Origin: Terrimesophilobacter mesophilus
Lineage (GTDB): Bacteria > Actinomycetota > Actinomycetes > Actinomycetales > Microbacteriaceae
Assembly: GCF_014200375.1 (NCBI RefSeq)
Contig: NZ_JACHBP010000001.1
Coordinates: 1,364,001-1,428,000, forward strand
Reading direction: 5' to 3'
DNA length: 64,000 nt
Both the position numbers and the translations under genes were made by a program. Of this stretch, positions 35,682 through 45,463 are shown piece by piece (positions within the stretch are counted from its first letter, which is position 1; the number at the start of each line of letters is the position of its first letter). The notes beneath the pieces were generated by a model that did no database searches, was not told where the DNA came from, and saw only the letters and a list, made by a program, of their open reading frames with translations.

Positions 35682-35840
35682 ATGTACGGAACCCTGTGGC
35701 ACATCCTTCCCGGTCCTGCGTGGGTTCGGGTGATCATCCTCCTCGCGCTCCTGGCGCTCGTGCTGTTCTGCCTCGTCGAGTGGGTGTTCCCCTGGGTGAA
35801 TTCGATCATCCCCACCCAGGAGGTGACGGTCGACGGATGA
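35682..35840 (+). CDS. Small membrane protein between sortase and amidotransferase
   Basis: A 52-residue protein with one long hydrophobic helix (VRVIILLALLALVLFCLVEWV) flanked by short polar ends. The ATG at 35682 is 3 bases after the sortase stop, and its stop overlaps the amidotransferase start by 4 bases. Small genes of this type are common here in related genomes. Function unknown. Confidence 0.75.
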   Translation: MYGTLWHILPGPAWVRVIILLALLALVLFCLVEWVFPWVNSIIPTQEVTVDG

Positions 35841-36475
35841 CGAAGGTTCTCGTCGTCGATAATTACGACAGCTTCGTGTACACGCTCAACGGATACCTCC
35901 TTCAGTTGGGCGCGACGACGACGGTCGTGCGCAACGATGACTTCGCTGTGGAGGATGCCGCGCGGGAGGCGAGCGCATACGACGCGGTCCTGTTGTCGCC
36001 TGGCCCCGGCGTTCCTGCGAACGCGGGAGTGTCCATCCCGCTGGTGAAGGCCGCGCTCGAGTCCGCCATCCCCCTGCTCGGAGTCTGTCTCGGCCACCAG
36101 GCGATCGCCGAAGCGCTCGGAGCGACCGTCGCCGTCGCCGAGGAGCTCATGCACGGTAAGACGTCACTCGTCAGTCACGACGGCAGCGAACTCTATGCGG
36201 ATGTCCCCCAGCCGTTCACGGCCACCCGCTACCACTCCCTCGCGATCGTCAACGACACGGTTCCCGCAGACCTGGTCATCACATCCCGCACCCAGGGAGG
36301 AGTGATCATGGGCGTCCAGCATGTCTCGGCACCGATCTACGGCGTGCAGTTCCATCCGGAGTCGGTGCTCACCGAGGGCGGCTACCAGTTGCTCGCGAAC
36401 TGGCTCACGATCTCCGGACTCGACACCGCGAAGACCGCGGCTGCAGGACTCACGCCCCTCGTCAACCTGAACTAG
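35837..36475 (+). CDS. Anthranilate/aminodeoxychorismate synthase glutamine amidotransferase
   Basis: A 212-residue class I glutamine amidotransferase of the TrpG/PabA type. The nucleophile Cys is in GVCLGHQAIAE (near 83) and the His/Glu pair in VQFHPES (near 172); the N-terminus is VLVVDNYDSFVY. It passes ammonia to chorismate in folate or tryptophan synthesis, with the chorismate-binding partner encoded elsewhere. The 3' end overlaps the end of the convergent pknB gene by 14 bases. Folate or tryptophan cannot be told apart from this subunit. Confidence 0.93.
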   Translation: MTKVLVVDNYDSFVYTLNGYLLQLGATTTVVRNDDFAVEDAAREASAYDAVLLSPGPGVPANAGVSIPLVKAALESAIPLLGVCLGHQAIAEALGATVAVAEELMHGKTSLVSHDGSELYADVPQPFTATRYHSLAIVNDTVPADLVITSRTQGGVIMGVQHVSAPIYGVQFHPESVLTEGGYQLLANWLTISGLDTAKTAAAGLTPLVNLN

Positions 36476-38168
36476 CGGTTCCGCTGCAGTAATTGAGGGT
36501 GATCGGCGACTTCTGAGGGTGTGTCCCCGGCGCCAGCGACTGGCTCGTCACAGTGCCACCCGTGCAGGTGTCATCGGCGACGGGAGTGATGTTCAACCCG
36601 AGCGCAGAGAGCTTGCGGTTGGCGTCCGCGATGGCGAGGCCGGTGACCTTCGGGACATCCACGAGGCCATCCGAGACCACGAGGTCGACCGTGGATCCCG
36701 TGCGAGCCGAGATGCCGCCGTCGGGACTCGTCCCCATCACGATGCCCTTCGCGATCGACGGTGAATGACTCTTCGTCGTCGTGCCGTAGACGAATCCTGC
36801 TTCCGTGAGGGCCTTGATGGCGGCCTTCTCGGTCATGTTCGTGACGAGGGGAATCGCGACGAAACTCAATCCCGTCGACACCCAGACCTTCACCGCGTAG
36901 TCCTTCGCCACCCGAGTGCCGGCCGGCGGGTCGATGCGGATGATCGCACCCTCCGGCACGGTCTCGCTCGGTTCGCTGAATCGTGTGGGGACCAGATGCA
37001 GATCGGAGAGCTTCTGCGCGCCGGATTCGTAGGTCTGGCCCGTGATGTCGGGGACGGCAACGGCGAGGTCGCCGCCGAACTTCGTCGGGGACAGGGTGAG
37101 AACCCAGATCATGACGGCGACGAGGATCACGGCCATGACGGTGACGCCCCCCCAGATCCACGCGACCGGGGGTCGGGACTGGGTGCGCACCACGCGATCG
37201 TCCGACGAATTCGCCAGCTGCCGCATCGTCGCATCCGAACCGGCCCTGGCGTTCGGATTGACGCCGAAGAGCGTGGCGTTGAAGTCGTCCTTGACGGCCT
37301 TCCGGACGGGCACCTCGCCGGCAGCGCCCGATTCGAGTGCGCTCCGGAACTCCGCGGCGGACTGGTATCGCGTGAACTTGTCCTTCTCGAGCGAGTGCAG
37401 CACGACGGCATCCATGGCGGGGGACACCTTCGGGTTGATGGAGCTCGGTCGAACCGGGGCCTCGCTGATGTGCTGGTAGGCAACGGCGACAGGCTGCTTT
37501 CCATGGAAGGGTGGCCGCCCGGTGAGCAGTTCGAACAACACGATGCCCGTCGAGTAGAGGTCGGTGCGGGCGTCGACGGTTTCACCGCGGGCCTGTTCCG
37601 GCGAGAAGTACTGGGCCGTGCCGAGAAGCGCACTCGTGTCCGCCACGGTGGCGGTGTTGTCGGAGACGGCGCGGGCGATGCCGAAGTCCATGACCTTGAC
37701 CTGCCCGTTCTGGGTGATCATGATGTTGCCCGGCTTGATGTCGCGGTGCACGAGCAGCGCGCGGTGGCTGTACTCGAGCGCCGTGAGGACCTGGGCGACG
37801 ATGCGCGCCGCCTCGGACTGCTCGATCGGGCCATCCGCGACGATGTCTTTGAGCAGGCGTCCGTCGACGAACTCCATGACGATGAACGGCAACTGGATCT
37901 CGATCCCGCTCGCATCGCGAACGGTCTCCTCACCTGCGTCGAAGACGCGCACAATCGTCGGATGCGCCATCCGCGCCGCCTTCTGCGCCTCTTCGCGGAA
38001 GAGCAGCCGGAACTTCGGGTCGTGGGCGAGGGAGGGCTTGAGGAGCTTGATCGCCACCTTGCGTCCGAGCCGCGTGTCGATGCCGGAGTGCACATCCGCC
38101 ATCCCGCCGCGCCCGAGGAGCGCACCGACCTGGTACCGGCCGGCAAGCAGGCGAGTACCTTCAGTCAC
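36462..38168 (-). CDS. pknB: PASTA-domain Ser/Thr protein kinase PknB
   Basis: A 568-residue receptor kinase. The kinase domain has GRGGMADV, the ATP-binding Lys41 (VAIKLL), HRDIKPGN (near 141), DFG and the SPEQARGE activation segment. After a single transmembrane helix (near 336-358) come three PASTA domains that bind muropeptides or lipid II. The third has two Cys (DDTCTGG and NYCSG) that could form a disulfide. It phosphorylates FHA-domain proteins and division and wall-synthesis enzymes. It is the last gene of the seven-gene cluster. Confidence 0.95.
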   Translation of the reverse strand: MTEGTRLLAGRYQVGALLGRGGMADVHSGIDTRLGRKVAIKLLKPSLAHDPKFRLLFREEAQKAARMAHPTIVRVFDAGEETVRDASGIEIQLPFIVMEFVDGRLLKDIVADGPIEQSEAARIVAQVLTALEYSHRALLVHRDIKPGNIMITQNGQVKVMDFGIARAVSDNTATVADTSALLGTAQYFSPEQARGETVDARTDLYSTGIVLFELLTGRPPFHGKQPVAVAYQHISEAPVRPSSINPKVSPAMDAVVLHSLEKDKFTRYQSAAEFRSALESGAAGEVPVRKAVKDDFNATLFGVNPNARAGSDATMRQLANSSDDRVVRTQSRPPVAWIWGGVTVMAVILVAVMIWVLTLSPTKFGGDLAVAVPDITGQTYESGAQKLSDLHLVPTRFSEPSETVPEGAIIRIDPPAGTRVAKDYAVKVWVSTGLSFVAIPLVTNMTEKAAIKALTEAGFVYGTTTKSHSPSIAKGIVMGTSPDGGISARTGSTVDLVVSDGLVDVPKVTGLAIADANRKLSALGLNITPVADDTCTGGTVTSQSLAPGTHPQKSPITLNYCSGTASSG

Positions 38169-38228
38169 GTGTGCTTCTCCGGGGTGCAGGGGCGATTTCT
38201 AGCCAGTGTACCCGCTCGATGGTGGAGG

Positions 38229-39857
38229 TCACGGGACGGTGAGGGTGAGGACATCGGACAGCGGTGACGCCGTGCCGGAGCAGGATGCCGTGTACGAGAC
38301 CTTCGTGTCGCCGGGGTCTGCGCGCAGCGTGATCGTGGCCGACGTCGTGCCGGGCGGTACGGGATTCGAGCTCGTCACCGTGCCGTTCTCGATCGCGACG
38401 GTGTACTTGTCCAGGTTCGAACCGGTGGGGCAGGTGTAGCCCGGCCACGTGATGGTGACGCTCTGGGATGCCGTGTACGGGCCTGCGGGGTTCGCGGTCA
38501 GGTCGGCCGGCTTCGACGGGGGCGGGATCGGTGCATAGATCTTGACGCTCATGGTGGTGCCCTTGGGGACCCACCCCTTCGGGCTGATGTCGTAGACGGT
38601 GAGCTCGTCGGCCTTGCTCGGGGCCTCATCGCCCTGCGTCACGTTGTAGGAGAGCTCGAGCTTGTCGAGTGCGGCCTCGACCTCGCTCTGCGTCATCCCC
38701 GCGAAGTCGGAGAGGCTGATGTTCACGAGGTCGGGACTCGGGCTCGGCGACGGCGAGGTGGACACGGGCGGAGTGCTCGGCGGCGTCGAGGGGGTCTTGT
38801 CGCGGTTCGGCTGGCCGAGAAGCGCGATGATGGCGCCGACGAGTACGACGAGAAGGATCGCGATGAGCGCGACGAGAGGCCAGGTCCACGGGTTGCGGCG
38901 CTTCGATTCGGCCGGCGGTAGCGGCCGGGTGGCGTCCTCGAGCGTGGGAAGGACCCGCGTCGCGGAGGTCTGGCCGAACGCGGTGCCGAGCGACGATTCG
39001 CCGAGAACGCCCGGAACTGCCGCGGCGGCAGCGCTGACATCCCCGCGCCTCAGCGCCTGCGCCGCACGAGCGAGGTGCGCAGCGGATGCCGGGCGGTCGG
39101 ACGGGTTCTTCGCAATGCTCGAGTACACGAGGTTGCGCACGGGTTCGGAGACGGTCACCGGGAGGTCGGGCGGCGTCTCGTTGATCTGGGCCATGGCGAT
39201 CGCCACCTGGGACTCGCCCGTGAAGGGGCGACGTCCGGCAAGGGCCTCGTACGCGACGATTCCGAGCGAGTAGATGTCGGTCGTCGGCGATGCCGGATGT
39301 CCGCTCGCCTGTTCCGGCGACAGGTACTGCACCGTGCCCATGACCTGTCCGGTCGCGGTGAGGGGGACCTGGTCGGCGATGCGGGCGATGCCGAAATCGG
39401 TGATCTTGACCCGGCCATCCGGGGTGATCAGGAGGTTCCCGGGCTTGATGTCACGGTGGACCAGCCCGGCGGCATGGGCCGCGTGCAGCGCGGAGGCCGT
39501 CTGGGCGACGATGTCGAGCACGCGATCGGTGGCGAGCACACGTTCGCGCTCGAGGATCGTGGAGAGCGCTTCACCGGGGACGAGCTCCATGACGAGGTAG
39601 GCACTGCCCTCTTCCTCGCCGTAGTCGAAGACGTTCGCGATGCCCTCGTGGTTGACGAGTGCCGCGTGGCGGGCCTCTGCGCGGAACCGCTCGAGGAATC
39701 CGGGATCGCCGAGGTACTCGTCCTTCAGGATCTTGATCGCGACGGTCCTGCCGATGACGAGGTCGGTGGCCTGCCAGACCTCGCCCATGCCGCCGATCGC
39801 GATGCGATTGGAGAGTTGGTACCGACCACCGAAAGTGAGGCCGCTCGTGGGTCTCAT
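38229..39857 (-). CDS. pknA: Ser/Thr protein kinase, PknA-like
   Basis: A 542-residue transmembrane kinase: IAIGGMGEV glycine loop, VAIKILKD, HRDIKPGNLL and DFGIARI in the kinase part; one transmembrane helix (near 345-367); a Pro/Ser/Thr-rich linker (STPPSTPPVSTSPSPSPSP); one PASTA domain; and an Ig/FN3-like C-terminal domain with Cys pairs. The ATG at 39857 overlaps the pbpA stop. Upstream of pknB in the same operon, it is the second kinase of the wall-growth control circuit. Confidence 0.93.
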   Translation of the reverse strand: MRPTSGLTFGGRYQLSNRIAIGGMGEVWQATDLVIGRTVAIKILKDEYLGDPGFLERFRAEARHAALVNHEGIANVFDYGEEEGSAYLVMELVPGEALSTILERERVLATDRVLDIVAQTASALHAAHAAGLVHRDIKPGNLLITPDGRVKITDFGIARIADQVPLTATGQVMGTVQYLSPEQASGHPASPTTDIYSLGIVAYEALAGRRPFTGESQVAIAMAQINETPPDLPVTVSEPVRNLVYSSIAKNPSDRPASAAHLARAAQALRRGDVSAAAAAVPGVLGESSLGTAFGQTSATRVLPTLEDATRPLPPAESKRRNPWTWPLVALIAILLVVLVGAIIALLGQPNRDKTPSTPPSTPPVSTSPSPSPSPDLVNISLSDFAGMTQSEVEAALDKLELSYNVTQGDEAPSKADELTVYDISPKGWVPKGTTMSVKIYAPIPPPSKPADLTANPAGPYTASQSVTITWPGYTCPTGSNLDKYTVAIENGTVTSSNPVPPGTTSATITLRADPGDTKVSYTASCSGTASPLSDVLTLTVP

Positions 39858-41293
39858 TTGTTCAGCACCGCCTCTATGACTTTCCTCGCGATTGGCGCTG
39901 CAACGGCGTTGCCGAAGCTCGTTCCGTTCTCGACAACAACTGCAACGGCGATCTGTGGGTCGTTTGCGGGGGCGAATCCGGTGAACCAGAGGGTATAGGG
40001 TCGCCCCTCCCCGTTCTGGGCCGTGCCCGTCTTGCCCGCCACATCGACTCCACTTATTCTGCCATTGCTCGCAGCCCCGTTGTTGACGTTGTTCACCATG
40101 AGTTGAGTGAGTGTCGCACTCGTCTGCGGGGAGATGGGATTGCTGAAGACCTCCGGCTGGAAGGGCTGAATGACGGTCAGGTCGGGCGCGGTGATCGTGC
40201 GGATGAGGGTCGGCTTCATGACGACGCCCCCGTTGCCGATGCCGGCGGAGACCATCGCCATCTGCAGTGGAGTCACCTGGACGTTCGCCTGCCCGAACGA
40301 CGACAGCATGAGCTGCGGCACGTCGAGCGAGCCCGGGATGGAGCTGGGTGTGACATCCATGGGGATCGCGAGATCGGCCCCGAACCCGTAGAGCGTCGTG
40401 TACTTGCGCAGCGTCTCCTCGCCGAGGGCTTTGCCGAGTTCCGCGAACGGGATGTTGCAGCTCAGCCGAAGAGCGTTCGCGATGCTCACCTCTTTTCCGG
40501 CACCGCACTGGCCGTCGTTGGAGTTCGTGATCACCGAGTCGCTGAGGGGGAGCTTGAGTGTCGACGGGTTCGGGAACGTGCTGTCTGCGGTGAACTCTCC
40601 GCTGTCGATCGCGGCGGAGGCGACGATGAGCTTGAAGACACTTCCCGGGTGGTACAGGTCGCCGCTGATGGCACGGTTGAACAACGGATTCTTCGGGTCA
40701 TCGAGGAGCTTGTTGTATGCGGAGATGACGTTGACGGTGGTGTGGGATGCCAACCGGTTGGGGTCGTACGAGGGCTTGGACACCATGGCGAGGATGGCGC
40801 CGGTCTTCGGGTCGATGGCGACGACGGCGCCCTGGTTGCTGCCGAGGGCATCCCAGGCCGCCTTCTGCACGGCGGGGTCGATCGTGAGCTCGACCGCCGC
40901 ACCTTTCGGTGTCTGACCGGTGAGGATCGCATTGACCTTGGCGAGGAACTGGTCGTTGGCCGTGCCGCTCAGGTAATCGTTGAGCGCCCCCTCGACGCCG
41001 CTCGTCCCCTGGTTGAGCGTGAAGTATCCGGTGATCGCCGCGTACAGCTCCGGCTCGGTGTAGACGCGCTGGAACTTGTACTGGTCGTCGACGGGCTTGG
41101 ATTCTGCGATGGGTTTGCCCGCCACGAGAATCGGGCCGCGCTCGGCCGAGTAGCTGTCGTAGAGGGTGCGGACATTTCGCGAGTCGGCCCGGAGGTTGTC
41201 CACCTGCAGGGCCGAGATCGTCGTCGTGGAGCACAGCAGGGCGACGAACATGATGAGGATGACGGCGCTCACGCGCTTGAGTTCGCGGTTCAC
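39854..41293 (-). CDS. pbpA: Penicillin-binding protein 2 type transpeptidase PbpA
   Basis: A 479-residue class B penicillin-binding protein. One N-terminal transmembrane helix precedes a pedestal and the transpeptidase domain with the three active-site motifs SVFK (near 218), SCN (near 280) and KTG (near 420). It cross-links peptidoglycan, working with the SEDS glycosyltransferase encoded directly upstream, with which it overlaps by 4 bases. Confidence 0.96.
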   Translation of the reverse strand: MNRELKRVSAVILIMFVALLCSTTTISALQVDNLRADSRNVRTLYDSYSAERGPILVAGKPIAESKPVDDQYKFQRVYTEPELYAAITGYFTLNQGTSGVEGALNDYLSGTANDQFLAKVNAILTGQTPKGAAVELTIDPAVQKAAWDALGSNQGAVVAIDPKTGAILAMVSKPSYDPNRLASHTTVNVISAYNKLLDDPKNPLFNRAISGDLYHPGSVFKLIVASAAIDSGEFTADSTFPNPSTLKLPLSDSVITNSNDGQCGAGKEVSIANALRLSCNIPFAELGKALGEETLRKYTTLYGFGADLAIPMDVTPSSIPGSLDVPQLMLSSFGQANVQVTPLQMAMVSAGIGNGGVVMKPTLIRTITAPDLTVIQPFQPEVFSNPISPQTSATLTQLMVNNVNNGAASNGRISGVDVAGKTGTAQNGEGRPYTLWFTGFAPANDPQIAVAVVVENGTSFGNAVAAPIARKVIEAVLNK

Positions 41294-42711
41294 GGTCCGA
41301 TCACCAGCCTCGGTTGGTTCCGGATGGTGTCGGACAGGCGCAGGAGCAGGGCGACGATGATCCAGTTCGCCACGAGGGACGATCCGCCCGCCGCGAGGAA
41401 CGGCGTCGTGAGCCCGGTGAGCGGGATGACCCTCGTGACGCCGCCGACGACGATGAAGACCTGCAGTGCGATGACGAATGACAGCCCGACCCCGAGAAGT
41501 CGCCCGAAGTCATCCTGCCCCGCGAAGCCGATGCGCATTCCGCGGGAGACGAGGATGAGGTAGAGCGCGAAGATCGCGAACAGGCCGGCGAGACCGAGCT
41601 CCTCGCCGAGGCTCGCCACGATGTAGTCGCTCTGGGCGAGGGGCACGATCTGCGGGCGACCTTCGCCGAGTCCGGTGCCGATGAGCCCGCCGTGGGCGAG
41701 ACCGAAGAGCCCCTGGACGAGTTGGTAGCTTCCGCCGGCCGCGTTGTACACGTCCGGGTTGAACGCGTCGAGCCATCCATGGAATCGGGCCGCGACGTAG
41801 CTGAACAGCTGGCTGGCGATGAGGGCTCCGCCGACGAAGAGGAGCAGACCGAGAACGACCCAACTGAGGCGCGCGGTCGCGACGTAGATCATGACGAGGA
41901 ACAGGCCGAAGTAGAGAAGGGAGGTTCCGAGGTCTCGCTGGACGATGAGGACGGCCATGGCCGCCGCCCAGATGACCAGGATGGGCCCGAGGTCGCGCGC
42001 GCGCGGGAACCTCACACCGAGGATCTTCTTTCCGACCATCGACAGGCTGTCCCTCGCCTCCACGAGGTATCCGGCGAAGAAGATGGCGAGGGCGATCTTC
42101 GCGAGTTCGCCGGGCTGGAACGAGAAGATTCCCAGGCGGACCCACAGTCGGGCACCGAACTGCTCGTAGCCGATCACCGGAAGCATGGGCAGGAGCAGCA
42201 GCAGGATCCCGGTGAACATGGCGATGTAGCGGTAGCGCTGCAGCACCCGGTGGTTCCGGATGGCCACGACGACGGCGAACGCGATGACCATCGCGATGGC
42301 GGTCCAGGCGATCTGGCGGATGCCGTCCGCGTTCCATCCGGTGGCGTGCGCGGCGATGTCGAGCCGGTAGATCTCGGCGATGCCGATTCCGTTGAGGAGG
42401 GTCGCAGCGGGAAGGATGAAGGGGTCCGCCTCCGGTGCGACGAAGCGCAGCGCGATGTGAAGTCCGATCGCGAGGACGGCGAGTACTCCGCCGAGCCAGA
42501 TGATCTCCGGGCGGATCTCACCCAGCGCTCCGAGCTGGACGAGAACGACCGCGATGCCGTTGAGCACGCACGCGAAGATGAGCAGCAGAAGTTCGAGGTT
42601 CCGCAGCTTCGACGGAATGTGCAGGTGCAGGCGCAGGGCCGACGTGTGGCCGGTCGGGGCGTCGGCGGTCGCCGATGGGGTGGCCGCCACATCCGTCGTC
42701 ACGTCAGCCAT
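41290..42711 (-). CDS. rodA: RodA/FtsW/SpoVE family peptidoglycan glycosyltransferase
   Basis: A 473-residue SEDS protein with about ten to twelve transmembrane helices. Characteristic stretches are FSFQPGELAKIALAIFFAGY, QRDLGTSLLYFG and NWIIVALLLRLSD. SEDS proteins polymerise glycan strands from lipid II and need a class B PBP partner, here PbpA next door. The ATG at 42711 is chosen; the phosphatase gene upstream overlaps by 8 bases. RodA or FtsW cannot be told from sequence alone; position favours RodA. Confidence 0.94.
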   Translation of the reverse strand: MADVTTDVAATPSATADAPTGHTSALRLHLHIPSKLRNLELLLLIFACVLNGIAVVLVQLGALGEIRPEIIWLGGVLAVLAIGLHIALRFVAPEADPFILPAATLLNGIGIAEIYRLDIAAHATGWNADGIRQIAWTAIAMVIAFAVVVAIRNHRVLQRYRYIAMFTGILLLLLPMLPVIGYEQFGARLWVRLGIFSFQPGELAKIALAIFFAGYLVEARDSLSMVGKKILGVRFPRARDLGPILVIWAAAMAVLIVQRDLGTSLLYFGLFLVMIYVATARLSWVVLGLLLFVGGALIASQLFSYVAARFHGWLDAFNPDVYNAAGGSYQLVQGLFGLAHGGLIGTGLGEGRPQIVPLAQSDYIVASLGEELGLAGLFAIFALYLILVSRGMRIGFAGQDDFGRLLGVGLSFVIALQVFIVVGGVTRVIPLTGLTTPFLAAGGSSLVANWIIVALLLRLSDTIRNQPRLVIGP

Positions 42712-43948
42712 TGGTCGAGTCGGCCAATCGTTCGATGATGGCGCGGGCATCCTCGAGGTCGTTCGCGCTGATCGTGTCCTCGACGGTGGAGCGCGTGTAG
42801 GAGTTCAGGTCGGCGAGCTTGATGCTCGTCTGCTGGTAGACGCTGTGGAGCGAGATCGGGCCGAGATCCTGCTGCACCCCCTGGTAGATGGCGACGGTCT
42901 CGCCGTTCGCCCCCACGTAGTAGTGCATCTGAGTCCAGCGATACGCGAACAGCAGAGCAACGACGATTCCCGCGATGATGAGCGCGATGCCGACGAGCCA
43001 GGTGATCCGGCGCCGGATCGCGCGTCGCTTGTCCTCGAGGATGAGCTCGTCGAGGTACTCCTCCGACTCCGGTTCGAAGTGGCTGTCCTCGTGCTGTGCG
43101 GATTTCAACGGATGCAGCAGGAGTGTCGGCAGGCGCAGTGCGCGGCGAGCGCTGTCGGCTTCGTAGGTGAGCGGGAGCGCGGCGGAGCCGACCGTGAGCG
43201 GGGGGTTGGATGCCGACTCCGGACCGTCGCCGACATCCACGAGCACGACGGTGACGTTGTCGGGCGCACCCTGGTCGAGGCTTTCGCGCACGAGCCGGTT
43301 GCAGGCATCCTTCGTGCCGGTGAAGGTGCTGAGCGCCGTGGCGATCTTCTCGTCGGACACGTAGCTGCTCAGTCCGTCGGAGCAGATGAGCCAGCGATCG
43401 CCGGGCTGGGTGTCGAGAATGGCGGTGTCGATCTCGGGCGAGGAGTCGACATCGCCGAGGACCCGCATGAGCACTGAGCGACGGGGATGCACCGCCGCCT
43501 CTTCCTGGGTGATGCGACCGCTGTCCACGAGGCGCTGCACGAAGGTGTGGTCTGCGCTCACCTGTTCGAGGACGCCAGCCCGGTAGAGGTAGATCCGGGA
43601 GTCGCCGATGTGGGCGAGAGCCATGTGGTCGCCGACGCGCACGAGGGCGCTGACGGTCGTGCCCATCCCGGTGAGCTCTGCGTGGTCGAACACGGTTTCG
43701 GCGAGCATGGTGTTGGCGGCGAGGAGTGCGCTTTGCAGTGCGAACTCCGCATCGCTCGCAGAGGAGTACGGTACGTCGGCTTCGACGATCCGTTTGAGGG
43801 CGATCGCGGATGCCACGTCACCGCCGGCGTGGCCTCCCATGCCGTCGGCGACGAGGAACAGGTGTCGGCCTGCATATCCGGAGTCCTGGTTGTTCGCCCG
43901 GATCTTGCCGACGTGGGAGACCGCCGCACTCTTGCCTGTGATCGCCAT
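42704..43948 (-). CDS. pstP: PP2C-type protein phosphatase PstP
   Basis: A 414-residue PPM/PP2C phosphatase. Metal-binding motifs are NNQDSG, LVADGMGGHAGGD, HIGDSR and GAPDNVT; a transmembrane helix (near 320-340) separates the cytoplasmic catalytic domain from an external tail. It reverses phosphorylation by PknA and PknB. It is encoded between the FHA genes and rodA. Confidence 0.96.
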   Translation of the reverse strand: MAITGKSAAVSHVGKIRANNQDSGYAGRHLFLVADGMGGHAGGDVASAIALKRIVEADVPYSSASDAEFALQSALLAANTMLAETVFDHAELTGMGTTVSALVRVGDHMALAHIGDSRIYLYRAGVLEQVSADHTFVQRLVDSGRITQEEAAVHPRRSVLMRVLGDVDSSPEIDTAILDTQPGDRWLICSDGLSSYVSDEKIATALSTFTGTKDACNRLVRESLDQGAPDNVTVVLVDVGDGPESASNPPLTVGSAALPLTYEADSARRALRLPTLLLHPLKSAQHEDSHFEPESEEYLDELILEDKRRAIRRRITWLVGIALIIAGIVVALLFAYRWTQMHYYVGANGETVAIYQGVQQDLGPISLHSVYQQTSIKLADLNSYTRSTVEDTISANDLEDARAIIERLADSTNG

Positions 43949-43952
43949 CCGG

Positions 43953-44456
43953 CTACCGTCGCAGCTCGAAGCTCGTGGTGCCGATGCGCACCCTGGTGTT
44001 CAGCGGAACCGGAGTGGGGACGGTGACCCGCGCCTCGTCGAGGAAGGTGCCGTTCGTCGAGTCGAGATCCTGGATGGCCCACTCCTCGCCCCACAGGAGG
44101 AGTCGGGCGTGGTGGGTGGAGGTGTAGTCGTCGCGGATGACGAGACCGCTCTCCGCGGAACGTCCGATCGTGAGAGGTTCAGCGGTGAGCTCGATCTCGA
44201 GCCCTTCCTTCGCCCCGGAGGTGATGACGAGCCGCTTCGCGTTGCTGACGGTCGCGATCGTGGACTTGCCCGAGGGCTTCGCGGCGGGCGCGGTCGGCGC
44301 CTGGCCCGCGGGGAAGGGAGCCGCCACCGAGTCCGGCATCCGCTTGACCCTCTGGCCGAAGAGGTCGGATCGGAGGGCGTAGACGATCGCGAAGATGAAG
44401 ACCCACAGGAGCAGGAGGAACCCGAAGCGCAGGACGAACAGTGTGAGTTCACTCAC
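43953..44456 (-). CDS. fhaB: FHA domain protein FhaB (FipA)
   Basis: A 167-residue protein with an N-terminal transmembrane helix (about 8-28) and a C-terminal FHA domain with LTIGRSAESGLVI, STHHARLL and DSTNGTFLD, which binds phosphothreonine on kinase targets. It overlaps fhaA by 4 bases and is followed by pstP after 4 bases. Confidence 0.94.
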   Translation of the reverse strand: MSELTLFVLRFGFLLLLWVFIFAIVYALRSDLFGQRVKRMPDSVAAPFPAGQAPTAPAAKPSGKSTIATVSNAKRLVITSGAKEGLEIELTAEPLTIGRSAESGLVIRDDYTSTHHARLLLWGEEWAIQDLDSTNGTFLDEARVTVPTPVPLNTRVRIGTTSFELRR

Positions 44457-45181
44457 CGCGCAGCACCGTCCTGGGCGGTTCCGTCCACGCGGAGGTCGGA
44501 GAACTGGTCAATCGACGCTGATTGGGCAAGCACTCGGAACACGATACGGGTTCTGCCAATGGAAATCACGGAATCGGTGGGCAGGGCGGCCTTCGTCACG
44601 GGGGCGCCGTTGAGGAGCGAGCCGTTCGTGGATCCGAGATCGTTGACCTGGCCCCGCTTGCCGTCCCACAGGATCTCCACGTGTCGGCGGGAGATTCCGG
44701 AGTCGTCGACGGTGATGTCCGCTTCGGCTCCGCGGCCGATGACGGTGTGGGATTTCGTGATCGGGTAGCGTTTTCCGCCGATGTCGAGGATCGGTGTCCA
44801 CGACACCTCTCCTTTGACGTTCGAGGATTCGATGCGCACCACTCCTTCTGCGAGTGTGCCGTCTTCGACGAGCCGGATGCTGATCCCGCCGGCGAACTGG
44901 TACCGCTGCGCGGTCGCATGGGTCTGGATCAGTTGCGTCAGCTCGTCGATGAGCGTCGGCCCGATCCCGGTCATCCGTGCATGGTCACCCGGTGCGAGGT
45001 GCACCGTGAACCTGTTGGGGACGAGGATTCGGTCCCGTGCGACGACGACCGCCTTGGTGTCGAGTTCGCGTCGAAGGGCTGCCGTGATCTCGACCGGTTG
45101 GAGCCCGCTCTTGAAGGTCCTGGCGAAGGCGCCGTTGACGACCCGCTCAAGTCCCTTTTCGAAGCTGTCCAAGAGGCCCAA
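44453..45181 (-). CDS. fhaA: FHA domain protein FhaA (DUF3662)
   Basis: A 242-residue protein with an N-terminal DUF3662 (FhaA_N) domain (GLLDSFEKGLERVVNGAFA) and a C-terminal FHA domain (HTVIGRGAEADITVDDSGI, SRRHVEI, GSTNGSLLNG). In mycobacteria FhaA binds phosphorylated MviN at the septum. It is the first gene of the leftward cluster; its promoter must lie in the gap before tRNA-Leu. Confidence 0.95.
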   Translation of the reverse strand: MGLLDSFEKGLERVVNGAFARTFKSGLQPVEITAALRRELDTKAVVVARDRILVPNRFTVHLAPGDHARMTGIGPTLIDELTQLIQTHATAQRYQFAGGISIRLVEDGTLAEGVVRIESSNVKGEVSWTPILDIGGKRYPITKSHTVIGRGAEADITVDDSGISRRHVEILWDGKRGQVNDLGSTNGSLLNGAPVTKAALPTDSVISIGRTRIVFRVLAQSASIDQFSDLRVDGTAQDGAAR

Positions 45182-45313
45182 GGATCTCCCTCCTTATTCT
45201 GACGATGTTAGCCGTTGGGTTTGGGGTGAGCCCGAACCCGGGGGAATCTACAACCCGAGAATGACGGCGGCGGCGCGCGGGCCGCCCGCCCGCTGTGATA
45301 ATCTCACTACGCT

Positions 45314-45397
<84 letters not shown>

Positions 45398-45463
45398 CAA
45401 CAGTCGTCAGCAGGCCAGGCGCCGTCTCGGCCGCTCACAATCGCCGAATGGTAGCGTTCCCCT